NCBI GenBank assembly: GCA_028047635.1
Contig: JAOFXR010000005.1
Location: forward strand, 30,465 to 94,464
Source of the DNA: Verrucomicrobiales bacterium
Lineage (GTDB): Bacteria; Verrucomicrobiota; Verrucomicrobiia; Verrucomicrobiales; DEV007
Length of the DNA stretch: 64,000 bases
Reading direction: 5' to 3'
Positions 51,984-61,363 of this stretch are shown piece after piece. The notes below the pieces were generated by a model. That model did no database searches and had not been told where the DNA came from. It was given only the letters and a program-made list of their open reading frames with translations. A program made the translations under genes and the position numbers. How positions within the stretch are numbered: position 1 is the first letter of the stretch; the number at the start of each line of letters is the position of its first letter.

Positions 51984-52676
51984 ATGGAGATCGCAGCATT
52001 ACACGGGAATTTGGGGGCTTGTCAGGATTGGGGTGCGCTTGCGCTGGAGGGACTTCGAGCGATTGATTTGTGGGAGCACAGCTCCCTGTCCTATTTTGAA
52101 TTTGCACATGAGCTCGCGACCGAACTCACGTCGGGGATGGGGTCGCCGGTTCTGGCCGGGTATTCGCTGGGAGGACGTCTTTCGCTATATGCGATGGCGA
52201 TTCATCCTGAGCGTTGGTCCGGAGCGGTGATTGTATCAGCTCATCCGGGGCTCTGTTGTGTCGAGGATAGGCTCGCACGCCGGGTGTCGGATGAAATATG
52301 GGCGGAGCAGGCGCGAACTTTACCGTGGGGTGAGTTCCTAGAGAAGTGGGATTCGCAGATGGTGCTCGCCGATTCTCCTTCGGTTCACGATAGATCGCAT
52401 TTGGAGGCGAAACGGGATTCCATTGCCCTCGCTTTCGAGACGTGGACGCTCGGACGACAGGAGGACTTGCGGAAGAGCTTGCGTCAATTTCATGCCCCTG
52501 TGCTTTGGGTGACGGGGGAGGAGGATGAGAAGTTTACTGCTCTCGCTTCAGAAATGAGCGGGATTTTTGAGAACTTCGAGCATTTCAAAGTCGAAAACTG
52601 CGGTCACCGTGTCCTCTTAGAGCAGCCGGAGGTTTTAAGCCGGAAGATTAAGGCATTTTCGGAGTCGATTCGCTGA
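51984..52676 (+). CDS. menH: MenH-like alpha/beta hydrolase (SHCHC synthase)
   Basis: The 230-residue protein has the nucleophile elbow AGYSLGGRLSLYAM, an Asp region (LWVTGEEDEKF) and the catalytic His in VENCGHRVLLEQPE. MenH removes pyruvate from SEPHCHC to give the dihydroxy acid in menaquinone synthesis. Its place directly after menD, three bases apart, supports this over a general esterase. The oxyanion region (ALHGNLGAC) matches HGFLG-type motifs in MenH. Confidence 0.9.
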   Translation: MEIAALHGNLGACQDWGALALEGLRAIDLWEHSSLSYFEFAHELATELTSGMGSPVLAGYSLGGRLSLYAMAIHPERWSGAVIVSAHPGLCCVEDRLARRVSDEIWAEQARTLPWGEFLEKWDSQMVLADSPSVHDRSHLEAKRDSIALAFETWTLGRQEDLRKSLRQFHAPVLWVTGEEDEKFTALASEMSGIFENFEHFKVENCGHRVLLEQPEVLSRKIKAFSESIR

Positions 52677-52856
52677 TCTTATCCCTCAGTTTGACGAAGC
52701 GGGTAATGTTTCGTGAGAGATCAAATTATAGTGCTATGGGGGATATGGAGGTATAGGATGGGATCTCGGTATCTTCTTTTTCTCCCTGGTCGGGCGTGTA
52801 AATGCCGGACGAGGAACTCTTCCGAATTCACCTCACCCTCTCTCTTTTTTAACAAT

Positions 52857-54059
52857 ATGAAACTGACCATTCTTTCGCGGGCTCCGAAATGCTATTCCAC
52901 TCGTCGACTCGTTGAAGCGGCCGAAACGAGGGGCCACAAAGTGATGGTGAGAGATCCACTCCGTTTCGCCATTGAGATGGATAAAGGCGATCCGGATCTC
53001 TACTACAAGGGCAAATCAATCAGGGAACCTGATGCCGTTTTACCTCGTATCGGAACGTCTGTGACACGCTATGGAACCACCGTTTTACGTCAGTTCGAGC
53101 AGATGGATGTCTACACTCCCAATACCTCTGCCGGTGTCAGCAACTCCCGTGATAAGCTAAGGAGTCTTCAGATTCTTTCCCGTCACAATATCGGAATTCC
53201 GATTACGGCTTACGTCGCGAACAAAGCCGATGTGGAAGATGCTATCGAGCGGGTGGGCGGAACTCCTGTGATTATTAAACTGATTGAAGGAACCCAGGGA
53301 GTGGGAGTGATTCTGGCTGATAAGCCTGAGATTGCGAAGGCGATTATCGAAACACTCCACAGTGCCAACCAGAATGTTTTGATTCAGAAATTTGTGGCTG
53401 AGAGCAAGGGCAAAGACGTGAGAGCTTTCGTCATTAATGATAGAGTGGTCGGAGCGATTCGCCGAACCGCGCAGGGGCAGGAGTTCCGCAGTAATGTTCA
53501 CCGTGGCGGAATTGCTACGGCGATTGATTTGGATCCCGCTTATGCGGAAGCGGCAGTTCGCGCTGCCCAAATTATGGGATTAAAAGTGTGTGGCGTCGAT
53601 ATGCTGGAAGGCAAAGACGGTCCGCAGATAATGGAGATCAACTCGTCACCCGGACTCGAAGGTATTGAAGGGGCAACTGGTCTCGATATTGCAGGTGAAG
53701 TCATCGATTTTATCTCCGATCAGGCGAATATGCCTGATATCGATTTGCGCCAGCGACTTACCGTCAGCCGGGGCTACGGGGTCACTGATATTACGATTTC
53801 CACCGGTAGCGCATTGGTGGGTAAGACTATCAATGAGACAGGTCTTCGAGATGAGGATGTGGTTGTTTTGACTCTCAGACGTGGCGAGTCAGTTATCTCT
53901 AATCCGAAGTCGTCACGGGAATTGGAGGAGGGAGATACTCTGCTTTGCTACGGTAAGGTGGAGAACATGAAGAAGATGGTTAAGAGTCGTCCCCGCCGTA
54001 AGAGTAAGCTCGATTCACTTCCGGAGACACCTGTCACTGAAGGAGTAACCCATGAGTAA
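52857..54059 (+). CDS. rimK: RimK-type ATP-grasp glutamate ligase with TrkA-C domain
   Basis: The ATG at 52857 starts MKLTILSRAPKCYSTRRL, a typical RimK start, while the frame upstream (to 52713) is not similar to anything. The ATP-grasp core has PVIIKLIEGTQGVGVIL, IQKFVAESKGKDVRAFVIND and GVDMLEGKDGPQIMEINSSPG. RimK adds glutamate residues to ribosomal protein S6. About 70 residues at the C-terminus form a TrkA-C/RCK-C-type domain (ISTGSALVGKTINETGLRDE), a ligand-binding module. The M14 gene overlaps by eight bases. Substrate choice (S6 or other) is not visible. Confidence 0.88.
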   Translation: MKLTILSRAPKCYSTRRLVEAAETRGHKVMVRDPLRFAIEMDKGDPDLYYKGKSIREPDAVLPRIGTSVTRYGTTVLRQFEQMDVYTPNTSAGVSNSRDKLRSLQILSRHNIGIPITAYVANKADVEDAIERVGGTPVIIKLIEGTQGVGVILADKPEIAKAIIETLHSANQNVLIQKFVAESKGKDVRAFVINDRVVGAIRRTAQGQEFRSNVHRGGIATAIDLDPAYAEAAVRAAQIMGLKVCGVDMLEGKDGPQIMEINSSPGLEGIEGATGLDIAGEVIDFISDQANMPDIDLRQRLTVSRGYGVTDITISTGSALVGKTINETGLRDEDVVVLTLRRGESVISNPKSSRELEEGDTLLCYGKVENMKKMVKSRPRRKSKLDSLPETPVTEGVTHE

Positions 54060-55176
54060 TTCTCCAGTCCCCAAGCGGGAAAAACGACCAATCGGTGAGT
54101 GGGGAAAGACTCGTGTGAAGCCGGGCAGTCGCAAGCGTATGCGACTAGCGGCAGGTCAGAGCTTTACGGGAATTGACGTGAGCATGCCGCTCATGGTCTG
54201 GCGTGGAAAGGAAGAAGGACCTGTCCTCGGAATTACCGGGGCAGTTCACGGCGATGAGATTAATGGCACGGGAGCGATCCGACGCCTCATCCAGGATCCT
54301 CCTTTCAAACTGAAGCGCGGTGCTTTGATTCTCGTTCCCGTGGTGAACGTGATGGGATTTGAGCGTCACAGTCGTTACACGCCTGACCGCCGTGACTTAA
54401 ATCGTACCTTCCCGGGAAGTAGCAAAGGTAGTCTCACGGGGCGCCTTGCTCATCTGATCCAAGAGGAAGTGATTGGTCGTTGTGACTATCTGCTCGATCT
54501 GCACACCGCAGCGGTGCGGCGAACTAATTTTCCTAATGTTAGAGCCGATATGGAAGATCCCGGCTGCGTTAAGCTCGCTGAGAGTTTTGGCGCCGAGATC
54601 ATTGTGGATAGCGAAGGGCCCGATGGATCCTTGAGGCGCGAAGCCTGTAAGGCCGGATGTCCTACTGTCATCCTTGAGGCGGGAGAAGTCTGGAAGGTCG
54701 AGCCTTCGGTTCAAGAGCTGACCCTTCGAGGTATCACGCAGGTGATGTCGAAATTGGGAATGATTGATGTGAAGAAATCGGAAGAAGCGGAGCCGACGCC
54801 CCATCAAATTATTGTGAGTCGTTCCAGTTGGGTTCGAGCAGGAGTTGGTGGCTTTTTACAGTTTCATGTCGCCCCGGGGGAGACCGTTAAGAAAGATCAG
54901 CCGCTTTCGACCAATACCGGCTTGCTCGGTAGAACGTTAGAGACAATTCTAAGTCCCTTCGAGGGAATTATTCTGGGGATGACGACGATGCCTGCCGTTT
55001 CACCGGGTGATCCTATTGTTCATGTCGCAAGGCTTCAGTCGAGAAAGGAGTTTCGCTCGCTCGAGAAAAGCGTCGACGGAATGGAAGATAGTAATCTCGA
55101 GAATCAGCTTCGTGATCATCTCGCGACCAATATTACGGTAGAGGATCACCAATTGATTGACGATCTTCTCGAATGA
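54052..55176 (+). CDS. Succinylglutamate desuccinylase/aspartoacylase-family (M14) protein
   Basis: The 374-residue protein has the zinc site GAVHGDEINGTGAIRRL (HxxE) and the later histidine in YLLDLHTAAVRRTNFPN. The other key segment is RDLNRTFPGS. It belongs to the AstE/aspartoacylase group, which cleaves N-acyl amino acids. Relatives of this type are often next to rimK, which suggests it acts on the glutamate product or on tails. It overlaps rimK by eight bases. The C-terminal 100 residues (SWVRAGVGGFLQFHVAPGE) form the beta domain typical of the group. Confidence 0.88.
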   Translation: MSNSPVPKREKRPIGEWGKTRVKPGSRKRMRLAAGQSFTGIDVSMPLMVWRGKEEGPVLGITGAVHGDEINGTGAIRRLIQDPPFKLKRGALILVPVVNVMGFERHSRYTPDRRDLNRTFPGSSKGSLTGRLAHLIQEEVIGRCDYLLDLHTAAVRRTNFPNVRADMEDPGCVKLAESFGAEIIVDSEGPDGSLRREACKAGCPTVILEAGEVWKVEPSVQELTLRGITQVMSKLGMIDVKKSEEAEPTPHQIIVSRSSWVRAGVGGFLQFHVAPGETVKKDQPLSTNTGLLGRTLETILSPFEGIILGMTTMPAVSPGDPIVHVARLQSRKEFRSLEKSVDGMEDSNLENQLRDHLATNITVEDHQLIDDLLE

Positions 55177-55206
55177 TGAACGACCTTCAGTCTGAAGGTT
55201 TATGGT

Positions 55207-56175
55207 TTACAGCCACTTCTTTCTCCGGAAAAGAGCGAGCAGGGTAGTGGCAATCGTTGCCATTACGCTGAGCAGAATAAAGTAACCGGATTTGTTTTTC
55301 AGCTCCGGTATGTTTTCAAAGTTCATCCCGTAGATTCCCGCGAGAAAGCCGAGAGGTACAAAGATCACTGTCACGATCGTAAGCACCTTCATGATTTGAT
55401 TCAGTCGATGAGACGATAGTGATAAATAGCCTTCAATGAGATCGGAAGACAGCTCGTAGTAGAGAAGTGTCAGGCTGTTGGCTCGTTCCTGCTGCTCGTG
55501 CAGATCATTGATTTCGTGAACCAGTTCTTCCGGAAAGCCAGGGGCTGTTTCCGAATGCAGCTTGTGCAGCAATTGTTCGTGATAGAGAAAAATACGGCGC
55601 AGTCGTTTCAGATCTCCTTTATACCCGGTCACATCGGCGAGTGTGCTGTCGTTCATGGTTACTGCCAACCCGTCCTCTAGAGATTCGAGTGTTGTTTCTA
55701 GATCCAGCAGGACTCCTAGATATCGATCTATGGAGAGCCGGATCAGTCGACAGGCAATTGATCCAGGTGATTTCTTGATGCGTTCCGGTGTCTCGCTTTC
55801 GCGACGAAATAAATTGTCGAGTGTCTTGCTGCTCTCTGAGGTCCTCGTGACAATGAATCTTTCGCCGACGAAGAAAATGATTTGCAGGGTCGAAAACTCA
55901 ATGTCGGTGGTTTCGTCGGTTAATGTTTTGAGAATGATGAATGAACAATTCTCAAACTTCTCCAGCTTTGGGGGGTGGCGATCACGGCTCGCATCCTGGA
56001 TCCCAAGCTCGTGTAATCCAAATTCCTCAGCCATTAGCACATGAATCTCCGGGGTGATCGGGCCTTCGATATGAAGCCAGATCATGCTCGACGGTTGATT
56101 CTTCCAATCAGAAATCAATTCTTTGCCTCCGGAGGTAAGTTGGTCAGATTCAGTGTCGAAAAGTAGCGCACGCAT
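55207..56175 (-). CDS. CorA-family divalent cation transporter
   Basis: The 322-residue protein has a long cytoplasmic N-terminal part (about 245 residues), then the two C-terminal helices. The signature GMN motif is in AGIYGMNFENIPELKN between them. It has KKWL as a basic end. CorA-type proteins take up magnesium, cobalt or nickel, or export zinc (ZntB branch). The branch is not decided from sequence. It is convergent to the M14 gene and divergent from menB, splitting the men region. Confidence 0.9.
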   Translation of the reverse strand: MRALLFDTESDQLTSGGKELISDWKNQPSSMIWLHIEGPITPEIHVLMAEEFGLHELGIQDASRDRHPPKLEKFENCSFIILKTLTDETTDIEFSTLQIIFFVGERFIVTRTSESSKTLDNLFRRESETPERIKKSPGSIACRLIRLSIDRYLGVLLDLETTLESLEDGLAVTMNDSTLADVTGYKGDLKRLRRIFLYHEQLLHKLHSETAPGFPEELVHEINDLHEQQERANSLTLLYYELSSDLIEGYLSLSSHRLNQIMKVLTIVTVIFVPLGFLAGIYGMNFENIPELKNKSGYFILLSVMATIATTLLALFRRKKWL

Positions 56176-56330
56176 AAGAAGAGGGATGATGAGCTATATC
56201 TTCAAGCCCACCGTAGGAAAAGGAAGGCAATTCTTGCGATGAAAGCGGCAGGGGGCGATTTTCGTCAGATAAAAAAGTCGTGCGAACTCTCGTTGACGTA
56301 ACTTCCGATAGGGAACAATCTCTTATACAT

Positions 56331-57149
56331 ATGACTTGGATTTCTGCGCACGAATTTGAAGACCTTCGTTACGAAAAAACGGAGGATGGACAGATCGCTA
56401 AAATTACGATCAACCGCCCTGAGGTGAGGAACGCATTTCGCCCTCAAACGGTCAGGGAAATGCTTGTGGCTTTTGATCTTGCACACGAGGATCCAGAGGT
56501 CGGCGCGATAATTCTCACCGGTGAGGGTGACCTCGCTTTCTGCTCGGGAGGCGACCAAAAGGTGCGCGGTCATGCCGGCTATGTGGGGGACGATGGGGTT
56601 CCCCGCCTCAATATTCTCGATGTTCAAAAGAAGATTCGCGGCCTTCCCAAGCCTGTGGTCGCGATGGTGGCGGGATATGCGATTGGCGGTGGACATGTCT
56701 TGCATATCGTCTGTGATCTCACGGTCGCGGCGGACAACGCCAAGTTCGGGCAGACGGGTCCCAAAGTGGGTTCGTTCGACGGAGGACTTGGTTCCAGCTA
56801 CCTCGCCCGCATTGTTGGGCAGAAGAAGGCGCGGGAAATTTGGTTTCTTTGCCGTCAGTATGATGCTCAGCAGGCACTCGATATGGGTCTTGTAAATACC
56901 GTGGTTCCGCTTGACCAGCTCGAAGCCGAAACCATTCAGTGGTGCCGGGAAATGCTCGATCACTCGCCGCTCGCACTTCGCTGCCTCAAGACGGCTCTCA
57001 ATGCGGATTGCGATGGCCAGATGGGACTTCTCGACCTCGCCGGGAATGCAACTTTACTCTACTACATGAGCGAGGAGGCTAAGGAAGGGAAGAACGCCTT
57101 CGTTGAAAAACGGAAGCCGGACTTTTCCAAGTTCCCCCGCGTTCCCTAG
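56331..57149 (+). CDS. menB: MenB, 1,4-dihydroxy-2-naphthoyl-CoA synthase
   Basis: The ATG at 56331 ([15 protein letters not shown]) is preferred to the upstream one at 56280. The crotonase-fold protein has [38 protein letters not shown] and [19 protein letters not shown], typical of MenB. It closes the naphthoate ring from o-succinylbenzoyl-CoA. It starts 155 bases from the divergent corA gene and precedes menA by 12 bases. Confidence 0.96.
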   Translation: MTWISAHEFEDLRYEKTEDGQIAKITINRPEVRNAFRPQTVREMLVAFDLAHEDPEVGAIILTGEGDLAFCSGGDQKVRGHAGYVGDDGVPRLNILDVQKKIRGLPKPVVAMVAGYAIGGGHVLHIVCDLTVAADNAKFGQTGPKVGSFDGGLGSSYLARIVGQKKAREIWFLCRQYDAQQALDMGLVNTVVPLDQLEAETIQWCREMLDHSPLALRCLKTALNADCDGQMGLLDLAGNATLLYYMSEEAKEGKNAFVEKRKPDFSKFPRVP

Positions 57150-57161
57150 TTTCGAGGTTCA

Positions 57162-58052
57162 ATGAAATCCTGGTTGCAAGCGGCAAGACCGAAGACGCTT
57201 CCCGCTGCAGTGGTTCCTGTGCTGGTGGGTTCAGTGCCTGTGCTTTGGGACGGAGATCCTGAGACCGGCTCGTGGGCCTTATTCCGATTTACTTTTTTTT
57301 GCTGCATTTGGATCCAAATTGCGACGAACCTTTTTAACGATGCGATTGATCATCGGAAGGGGGCGGATACGGAAAAAAGGCAAGGACCTAAGCGGGTCTC
57401 AGCGTCCGGTATTCTCTCGCCAAAGCTCGTCATGATAGGCGGCGTGGTTTGCTGCATTATTGCTGCGCTTTTCTCAATCCCTCTCGTGATGGAGCGGGGG
57501 CCTATTATTATCGTGATCGGATTGGTCTCTCTGTTTCTAGCCTATGGATATACGGGCGGGCCTTTCCCTCTCGCTTATCGGGGCATGGGTGAGGTTTTCG
57601 TGATTTTGTTTTTCGGGCTTATCGCGGTTCAGGGTGCCTACTTTGTCCAGACTGGTGAGCTTGGAGGAAAAGATATTTGGACGCTGGGTTGGCAGTGCGG
57701 ACTTTATTGCAGTGTTCTTATTGCGATCAATAATCTTCGCGACGTGGATGAAGACCGGGAAACCGGAAAACGGACCCTAGCGGTTCGTTTCGGGAAGACG
57801 TTTGCCCGCTGGGAGATTGCGGCTTTCTGTATTGTTCCCGCATTTCTCTGGGCCGTTCATCTCGATGTCCGCGATGGAAAAGATTTCATTTATTACCTCG
57901 TCGTTCTCACTTCCTTTTTCTTCGGTGGGATCATTTGTCGCGGAATCTTCCGAAATCTTCCCGGCGCAGTTCTGAACGGATTTCTGGGACTGGCGGCGAT
58001 GCAGCTAGTGGTCTTTGGTCTGCTTGTGATGTGGCACTTTCGCACTCTATGA
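57162..58052 (+). CDS. menA: MenA, 1,4-dihydroxy-2-naphthoate polyprenyltransferase
   Basis: The 296-residue membrane protein has eight to nine helices. The prenyl-diphosphate motif is ATNLFNDAIDHRKGADTEKR, and the second aspartate site is NNLRDVDEDRETGKRTLAV. It has the start WLQAARPKTLPAAVVPVLVG of the MenA group. It attaches the isoprenoid tail to DHNA in the membrane. The menC gene overlaps its end by four bases (ATGA). Confidence 0.95.
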   Translation: MKSWLQAARPKTLPAAVVPVLVGSVPVLWDGDPETGSWALFRFTFFCCIWIQIATNLFNDAIDHRKGADTEKRQGPKRVSASGILSPKLVMIGGVVCCIIAALFSIPLVMERGPIIIVIGLVSLFLAYGYTGGPFPLAYRGMGEVFVILFFGLIAVQGAYFVQTGELGGKDIWTLGWQCGLYCSVLIAINNLRDVDEDRETGKRTLAVRFGKTFARWEIAAFCIVPAFLWAVHLDVRDGKDFIYYLVVLTSFFFGGIICRGIFRNLPGAVLNGFLGLAAMQLVVFGLLVMWHFRTL

Positions 58053-58963
58053 ATCCCATTTACATTTCGCGCTACACTTTGAAATCAGCTCAGGTGCTGA
58101 ATTCGAAAAGTGGTCGTCGCGAGCATGATGGGGCGTTGATTCGAGTGGGTGACGGTTATGGATGTATTCATCCGTGGCCGGAACTGGGAGATGCTCCTTT
58201 GGATAGTCAGTTGGAGCGCGTCGCCTTTGGTGGCTCGACGCCACTGGTTGATGCTGCTTTGGAATGTGCTGAGATCGACGGGGCTGCGAGAGTGGCCGGG
58301 ATATCTCTCTACGATAGAGAGATCCCGCCAAGCCATTGGCTGGTGTTGTCCGGGAATGAGCCGGAGGAGGCGAAGGCGCAGGGATTTCAAATGGCGAAGA
58401 TCAAGTGTTCTGCAGATCTGGAGTTGGTTCGCCAGACAATGCGACGGTGGATTGACGCGGGATTTCGATTGAACCTGGATTTTAACGAGTCCCTTCCGCC
58501 CGGCTCGTTTTTGACATTTTGGGAATCGCTCGAACCCAGTGATCGCGAGTTCATAAATATGGTTGAGGATCCTGAAGAGTGGACCGAGGAGGGGTGGGTC
58601 GATCTTCGCGAGGCAAAGGTCCCACTTGCCGTTGATCGGGATCTGGTTTCCCGCTATCGATTGGGAGACATCTATGTTCTAAAGCCGGCTTACCTGACAG
58701 AGTTCCCTAATTACCAATCGCGCTTTGCGGTGACTTCCTACATGGATCATGCCGTTGGGCAAATGTTTGCCGGAATGGTGGCTTCGCATCATGCGAAGGA
58801 CGAGAAGTTGATCTCCTGTGGACTGTTGACTCATCGGTGCTTTGAAAAAGACGCCTTCTTCGAGCAGATTCAAACTGATGGGCCACGTTTGCTGCCAGTG
58901 GAAGGGACGGGGCTGGGGTTTGATGATTTGTTAGAAGCCTTGCCATGGAAACGAATCAACTAG
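58049..58963 (+). CDS. menC: MenC, o-succinylbenzoate synthase
   Basis: The ATG at 58049 overlaps menA by four bases; upstream sequence in this frame is antisense noise. The 304-residue enolase-superfamily protein has the lysine in FQMAKIKCSAD and an acidic set in FRLNLDFNESLPPGSF and FINMVEDPEEW, and a second lysine at IYVLKPAYL. These are metal and base residues of OSB synthase. MenC in this group is divergent and the assignment is helped by its place between menA and menE. It overlaps menE by 19 bases. Confidence 0.9.
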   Translation: MNPIYISRYTLKSAQVLNSKSGRREHDGALIRVGDGYGCIHPWPELGDAPLDSQLERVAFGGSTPLVDAALECAEIDGAARVAGISLYDREIPPSHWLVLSGNEPEEAKAQGFQMAKIKCSADLELVRQTMRRWIDAGFRLNLDFNESLPPGSFLTFWESLEPSDREFINMVEDPEEWTEEGWVDLREAKVPLAVDRDLVSRYRLGDIYVLKPAYLTEFPNYQSRFAVTSYMDHAVGQMFAGMVASHHAKDEKLISCGLLTHRCFEKDAFFEQIQTDGPRLLPVEGTGLGFDDLLEALPWKRIN

Positions 58964-60054
58964 ATACCGCTGAATTTTGGGATTCGGACGGGATCGATGT
59001 TCGGCTCAATCCGAGGCTTAATTACGATTCAACCGGTCTGGCTGCATTTCTTTCTGAAGAGCGCGGGTTTCACTCGGCGGTGGTAGTCGCTACCTCAGGT
59101 TCGAGTGGTAGCGCAAAGTTCGTTGTTCTGAAGAAAACGGCGTTGCTTGCGTCTGCGGTAATGGTCAACCAATGGTGCGACGTTACCGGAGCTGATACCT
59201 GGTGGGGTGGGCTCTCGACGTTCCATGTTGGAGGGCTGGGAATCTTTGCCAGATCAGTGCTGACCGGAAGTCGGGTTGTAGTTCCTGATTCGATGGAATG
59301 GAATCGGGGGGCAGGCTACGTTGAGCAATTGGAGAATGCAGGAGTGACCCTGACTTCGTTGACGCCCGTACACCTCCATGATCTGGTGGTGTCAGGATCA
59401 AAGGCACACAAAGCCATGAGAGGGCTTTTCCTCGGAGGAGGAAAGATTTCCGATCGACTGGTTGAGCGGGCGATCGATCTTGGTTGGCCTGTTTGGCCAA
59501 CCTATGGGATGTCAGAGGCAGGTTCTCAAATTGCAACGAGCCTCACTGGCGATCACAAGTCACTGCCGGTCCTTCCGGGTTGGGATGCTCGCGTTGGCAA
59601 GGATACGGGTGCCCTGGAGATTCGTGGAGAGGCGTTGTTCAGCGGATACGCGACGAAGCACAATGGGCGCTGGCAGTTTATTGATTCATCTCAGAGAGAT
59701 GACTTTTTCACTACGGGTGATGTTGTAGCGCTGGAGAACCGTCAACTTCGCTTCCTTCATCGGAGCGATGATTTGGTAAAAGTGTTAGGTGAGTTGGTTT
59801 CGGTGTCGAAAGTCGAGTCCGCCGCGAGCGAGGAAGGCCGCGAAGTGATTGTGATTCCTCTTCCCGATGCGAGGCTCGAGACCCGACTTGTTGCGGTGCT
59901 TGAAGGGGCGGCACCCGAGGGGGCGGACTGGATCGAACGAATCAATCAAAAATTGGCCCGTATCGAACAGCTTTCAGAGGTGAGAGTGGTTGCTGCATTT
60001 CCTCGAACTGCCATCGGAAAAGTGAACCGAAAAAAACTCGGGTTACTTTTTTGA
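58945..60054 (+). CDS. menE: MenE, o-succinylbenzoate-CoA ligase (short form)
   Basis: The 369-residue adenylating enzyme has the ATP motif VVVATSGSSGSAKFVVLKK, the motif PTYGMSEAGSQI and the TGDVVALENRQLRFLHRSDD motif. RTAIGKVNRKKL at the C-terminus holds the final lysine. It is about 80 residues shorter than the E. coli enzyme because the N-terminal segment is reduced. It activates o-succinylbenzoate with CoA. It is the last gene of the second men block, ending 52 bases before the convergent CehA gene. Confidence 0.92.
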   Translation: METNQLDTAEFWDSDGIDVRLNPRLNYDSTGLAAFLSEERGFHSAVVVATSGSSGSAKFVVLKKTALLASAVMVNQWCDVTGADTWWGGLSTFHVGGLGIFARSVLTGSRVVVPDSMEWNRGAGYVEQLENAGVTLTSLTPVHLHDLVVSGSKAHKAMRGLFLGGGKISDRLVERAIDLGWPVWPTYGMSEAGSQIATSLTGDHKSLPVLPGWDARVGKDTGALEIRGEALFSGYATKHNGRWQFIDSSQRDDFFTTGDVVALENRQLRFLHRSDDLVKVLGELVSVSKVESAASEEGREVIVIPLPDARLETRLVAVLEGAAPEGADWIERINQKLARIEQLSEVRVVAAFPRTAIGKVNRKKLGLLF

Positions 60055-60105
60055 GCGGATCAAGGTCGCCGCTGGCTGTGGCGTCCGATGGGAGAGAACC
60101 TGATG

Positions 60106-61344
60106 TTACTCAGCCTTCCACCCGACGGGCTGAATCCATGCTTGCTGCTTCTGGCCTTCAAACGAGGGACTTGGGTGTTTGCTGCTCGAAGTCACCGTGG
60201 CGCGCAAATACAGAGCATCTTCCGGCATATTGAAGGTTGGTGAATTGCCTTTGACCGTCGCGAACACTTCACCGATTCCGGTTTCCTCAGCGGCAGCGTC
60301 ATAGCCTTCACGGGTTCCGATAAATTGGGTCGTAAACGTGATACCCTCCGCAGGGGTAATTTCTAAGGTGAGTTGGTTTATCTTCTCGTCAAAATTCATT
60401 CGATCGATTGTGACGCCACTGCTCGCGTAGAAATCACCTTTTTGCATTGCGATGACGATCTCATCTCCGTTGAGCTTGTCGGCTCCGACCATGATCCAGC
60501 CTCGACCGGGTGAGACATCTCCGCCATGGTAGGTGTGGGAATCATCCGTAGCGACGCCCATGAGTGGGGCGGCTTTCATTTCTGAGATACGAATCGTATT
60601 GGCAATGTCCCAGATCTCTTCGTCGCCGGGACGCTCTTCATCACCGAGATGATTGATGCCGGGGTGACCGTTGTAGATTTCGAAATAATCGCCTTCGGCT
60701 ACCGCAGCGAGGTCCTCAGCCGTGAGTGCCCATTGGAAGTTGGGGTGATTGAGATGCGCGAGGATCGGTCTGCCTGTTTCTTTGGCACGCGCTTTCACCG
60801 CCTTCATACTGCGACGCATCACCTCCTGCGCGGAGGCTTCGTCATCTTTGATCGCAGGGATTACTTCCTTCAGGTTAATCGCGTTGATGTGAACGGGTTT
60901 TTTTGAGCCTGAATTTGAAATCTCTTCAGCAGGAAGGAGGTAAAACTCACCGGGCTCCGCGAGCTCTTCTGTGCACTGCTCCAGTGTTTTCAGAATGATC
61001 CCTTTTTCTTCGCCGCGAGTTTCCCACTGCAGCCAGTCTTTTCCAAAGCGTGCTTCGCACTTCATGACTGCGCCACGACCGATCGCACGCTGTCTCTTTT
61101 TGATGAAAGGGAGGGAGACCCATTTTTCCCCTTCCTGGAGCACGTTGTGATCACTGAGGGCTATGAAGTCGTAACCGTTCGACTTATACCAGTCGATGAT
61201 CATTTCAGGAAAATCATTTCCATCGCTCCAGAGCGTGTGCGTGTGGGTATTGCCTTTGAACCACTCACGCGTGTCGTGGTTTTCTGCATGAATTAGGGGC
61301 GCTGACAGCAGGATGGCAAAGGCTAGGGGGATGATACGGTTCAT
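60106..61344 (-). CDS. Exported CehA/McbA-type PHP metallohydrolase
   Basis: A signal peptide (FAILLSAPLIHA) precedes the PHP-type metal motif FKGNTHTHTLWSDGNDFPEM. Next come FIALSDHNVL and later LAHLNHPN and MGVATDDSHTY, which provide further histidine/aspartate ligands. CehA and McbA are relatives that hydrolyse carbamates or amides. In PVC bacteria exported proteins of this type are frequent, and a role in sugar phosphate or glycan breakdown is possible. A C-terminal beta domain (about 300-400) follows. It lies 19 bases before the sulfatase end, so the two are probably co-transcribed. Confidence 0.88.
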   Translation of the reverse strand: MNRIIPLAFAILLSAPLIHAENHDTREWFKGNTHTHTLWSDGNDFPEMIIDWYKSNGYDFIALSDHNVLQEGEKWVSLPFIKKRQRAIGRGAVMKCEARFGKDWLQWETRGEEKGIILKTLEQCTEELAEPGEFYLLPAEEISNSGSKKPVHINAINLKEVIPAIKDDEASAQEVMRRSMKAVKARAKETGRPILAHLNHPNFQWALTAEDLAAVAEGDYFEIYNGHPGINHLGDEERPGDEEIWDIANTIRISEMKAAPLMGVATDDSHTYHGGDVSPGRGWIMVGADKLNGDEIVIAMQKGDFYASSGVTIDRMNFDEKINQLTLEITPAEGITFTTQFIGTREGYDAAAEETGIGEVFATVKGNSPTFNMPEDALYLRATVTSSSKHPSPSFEGQKQQAWIQPVGWKAE

Positions 61345-61363
61345 AGATGGGGTTTTGTGAGGG

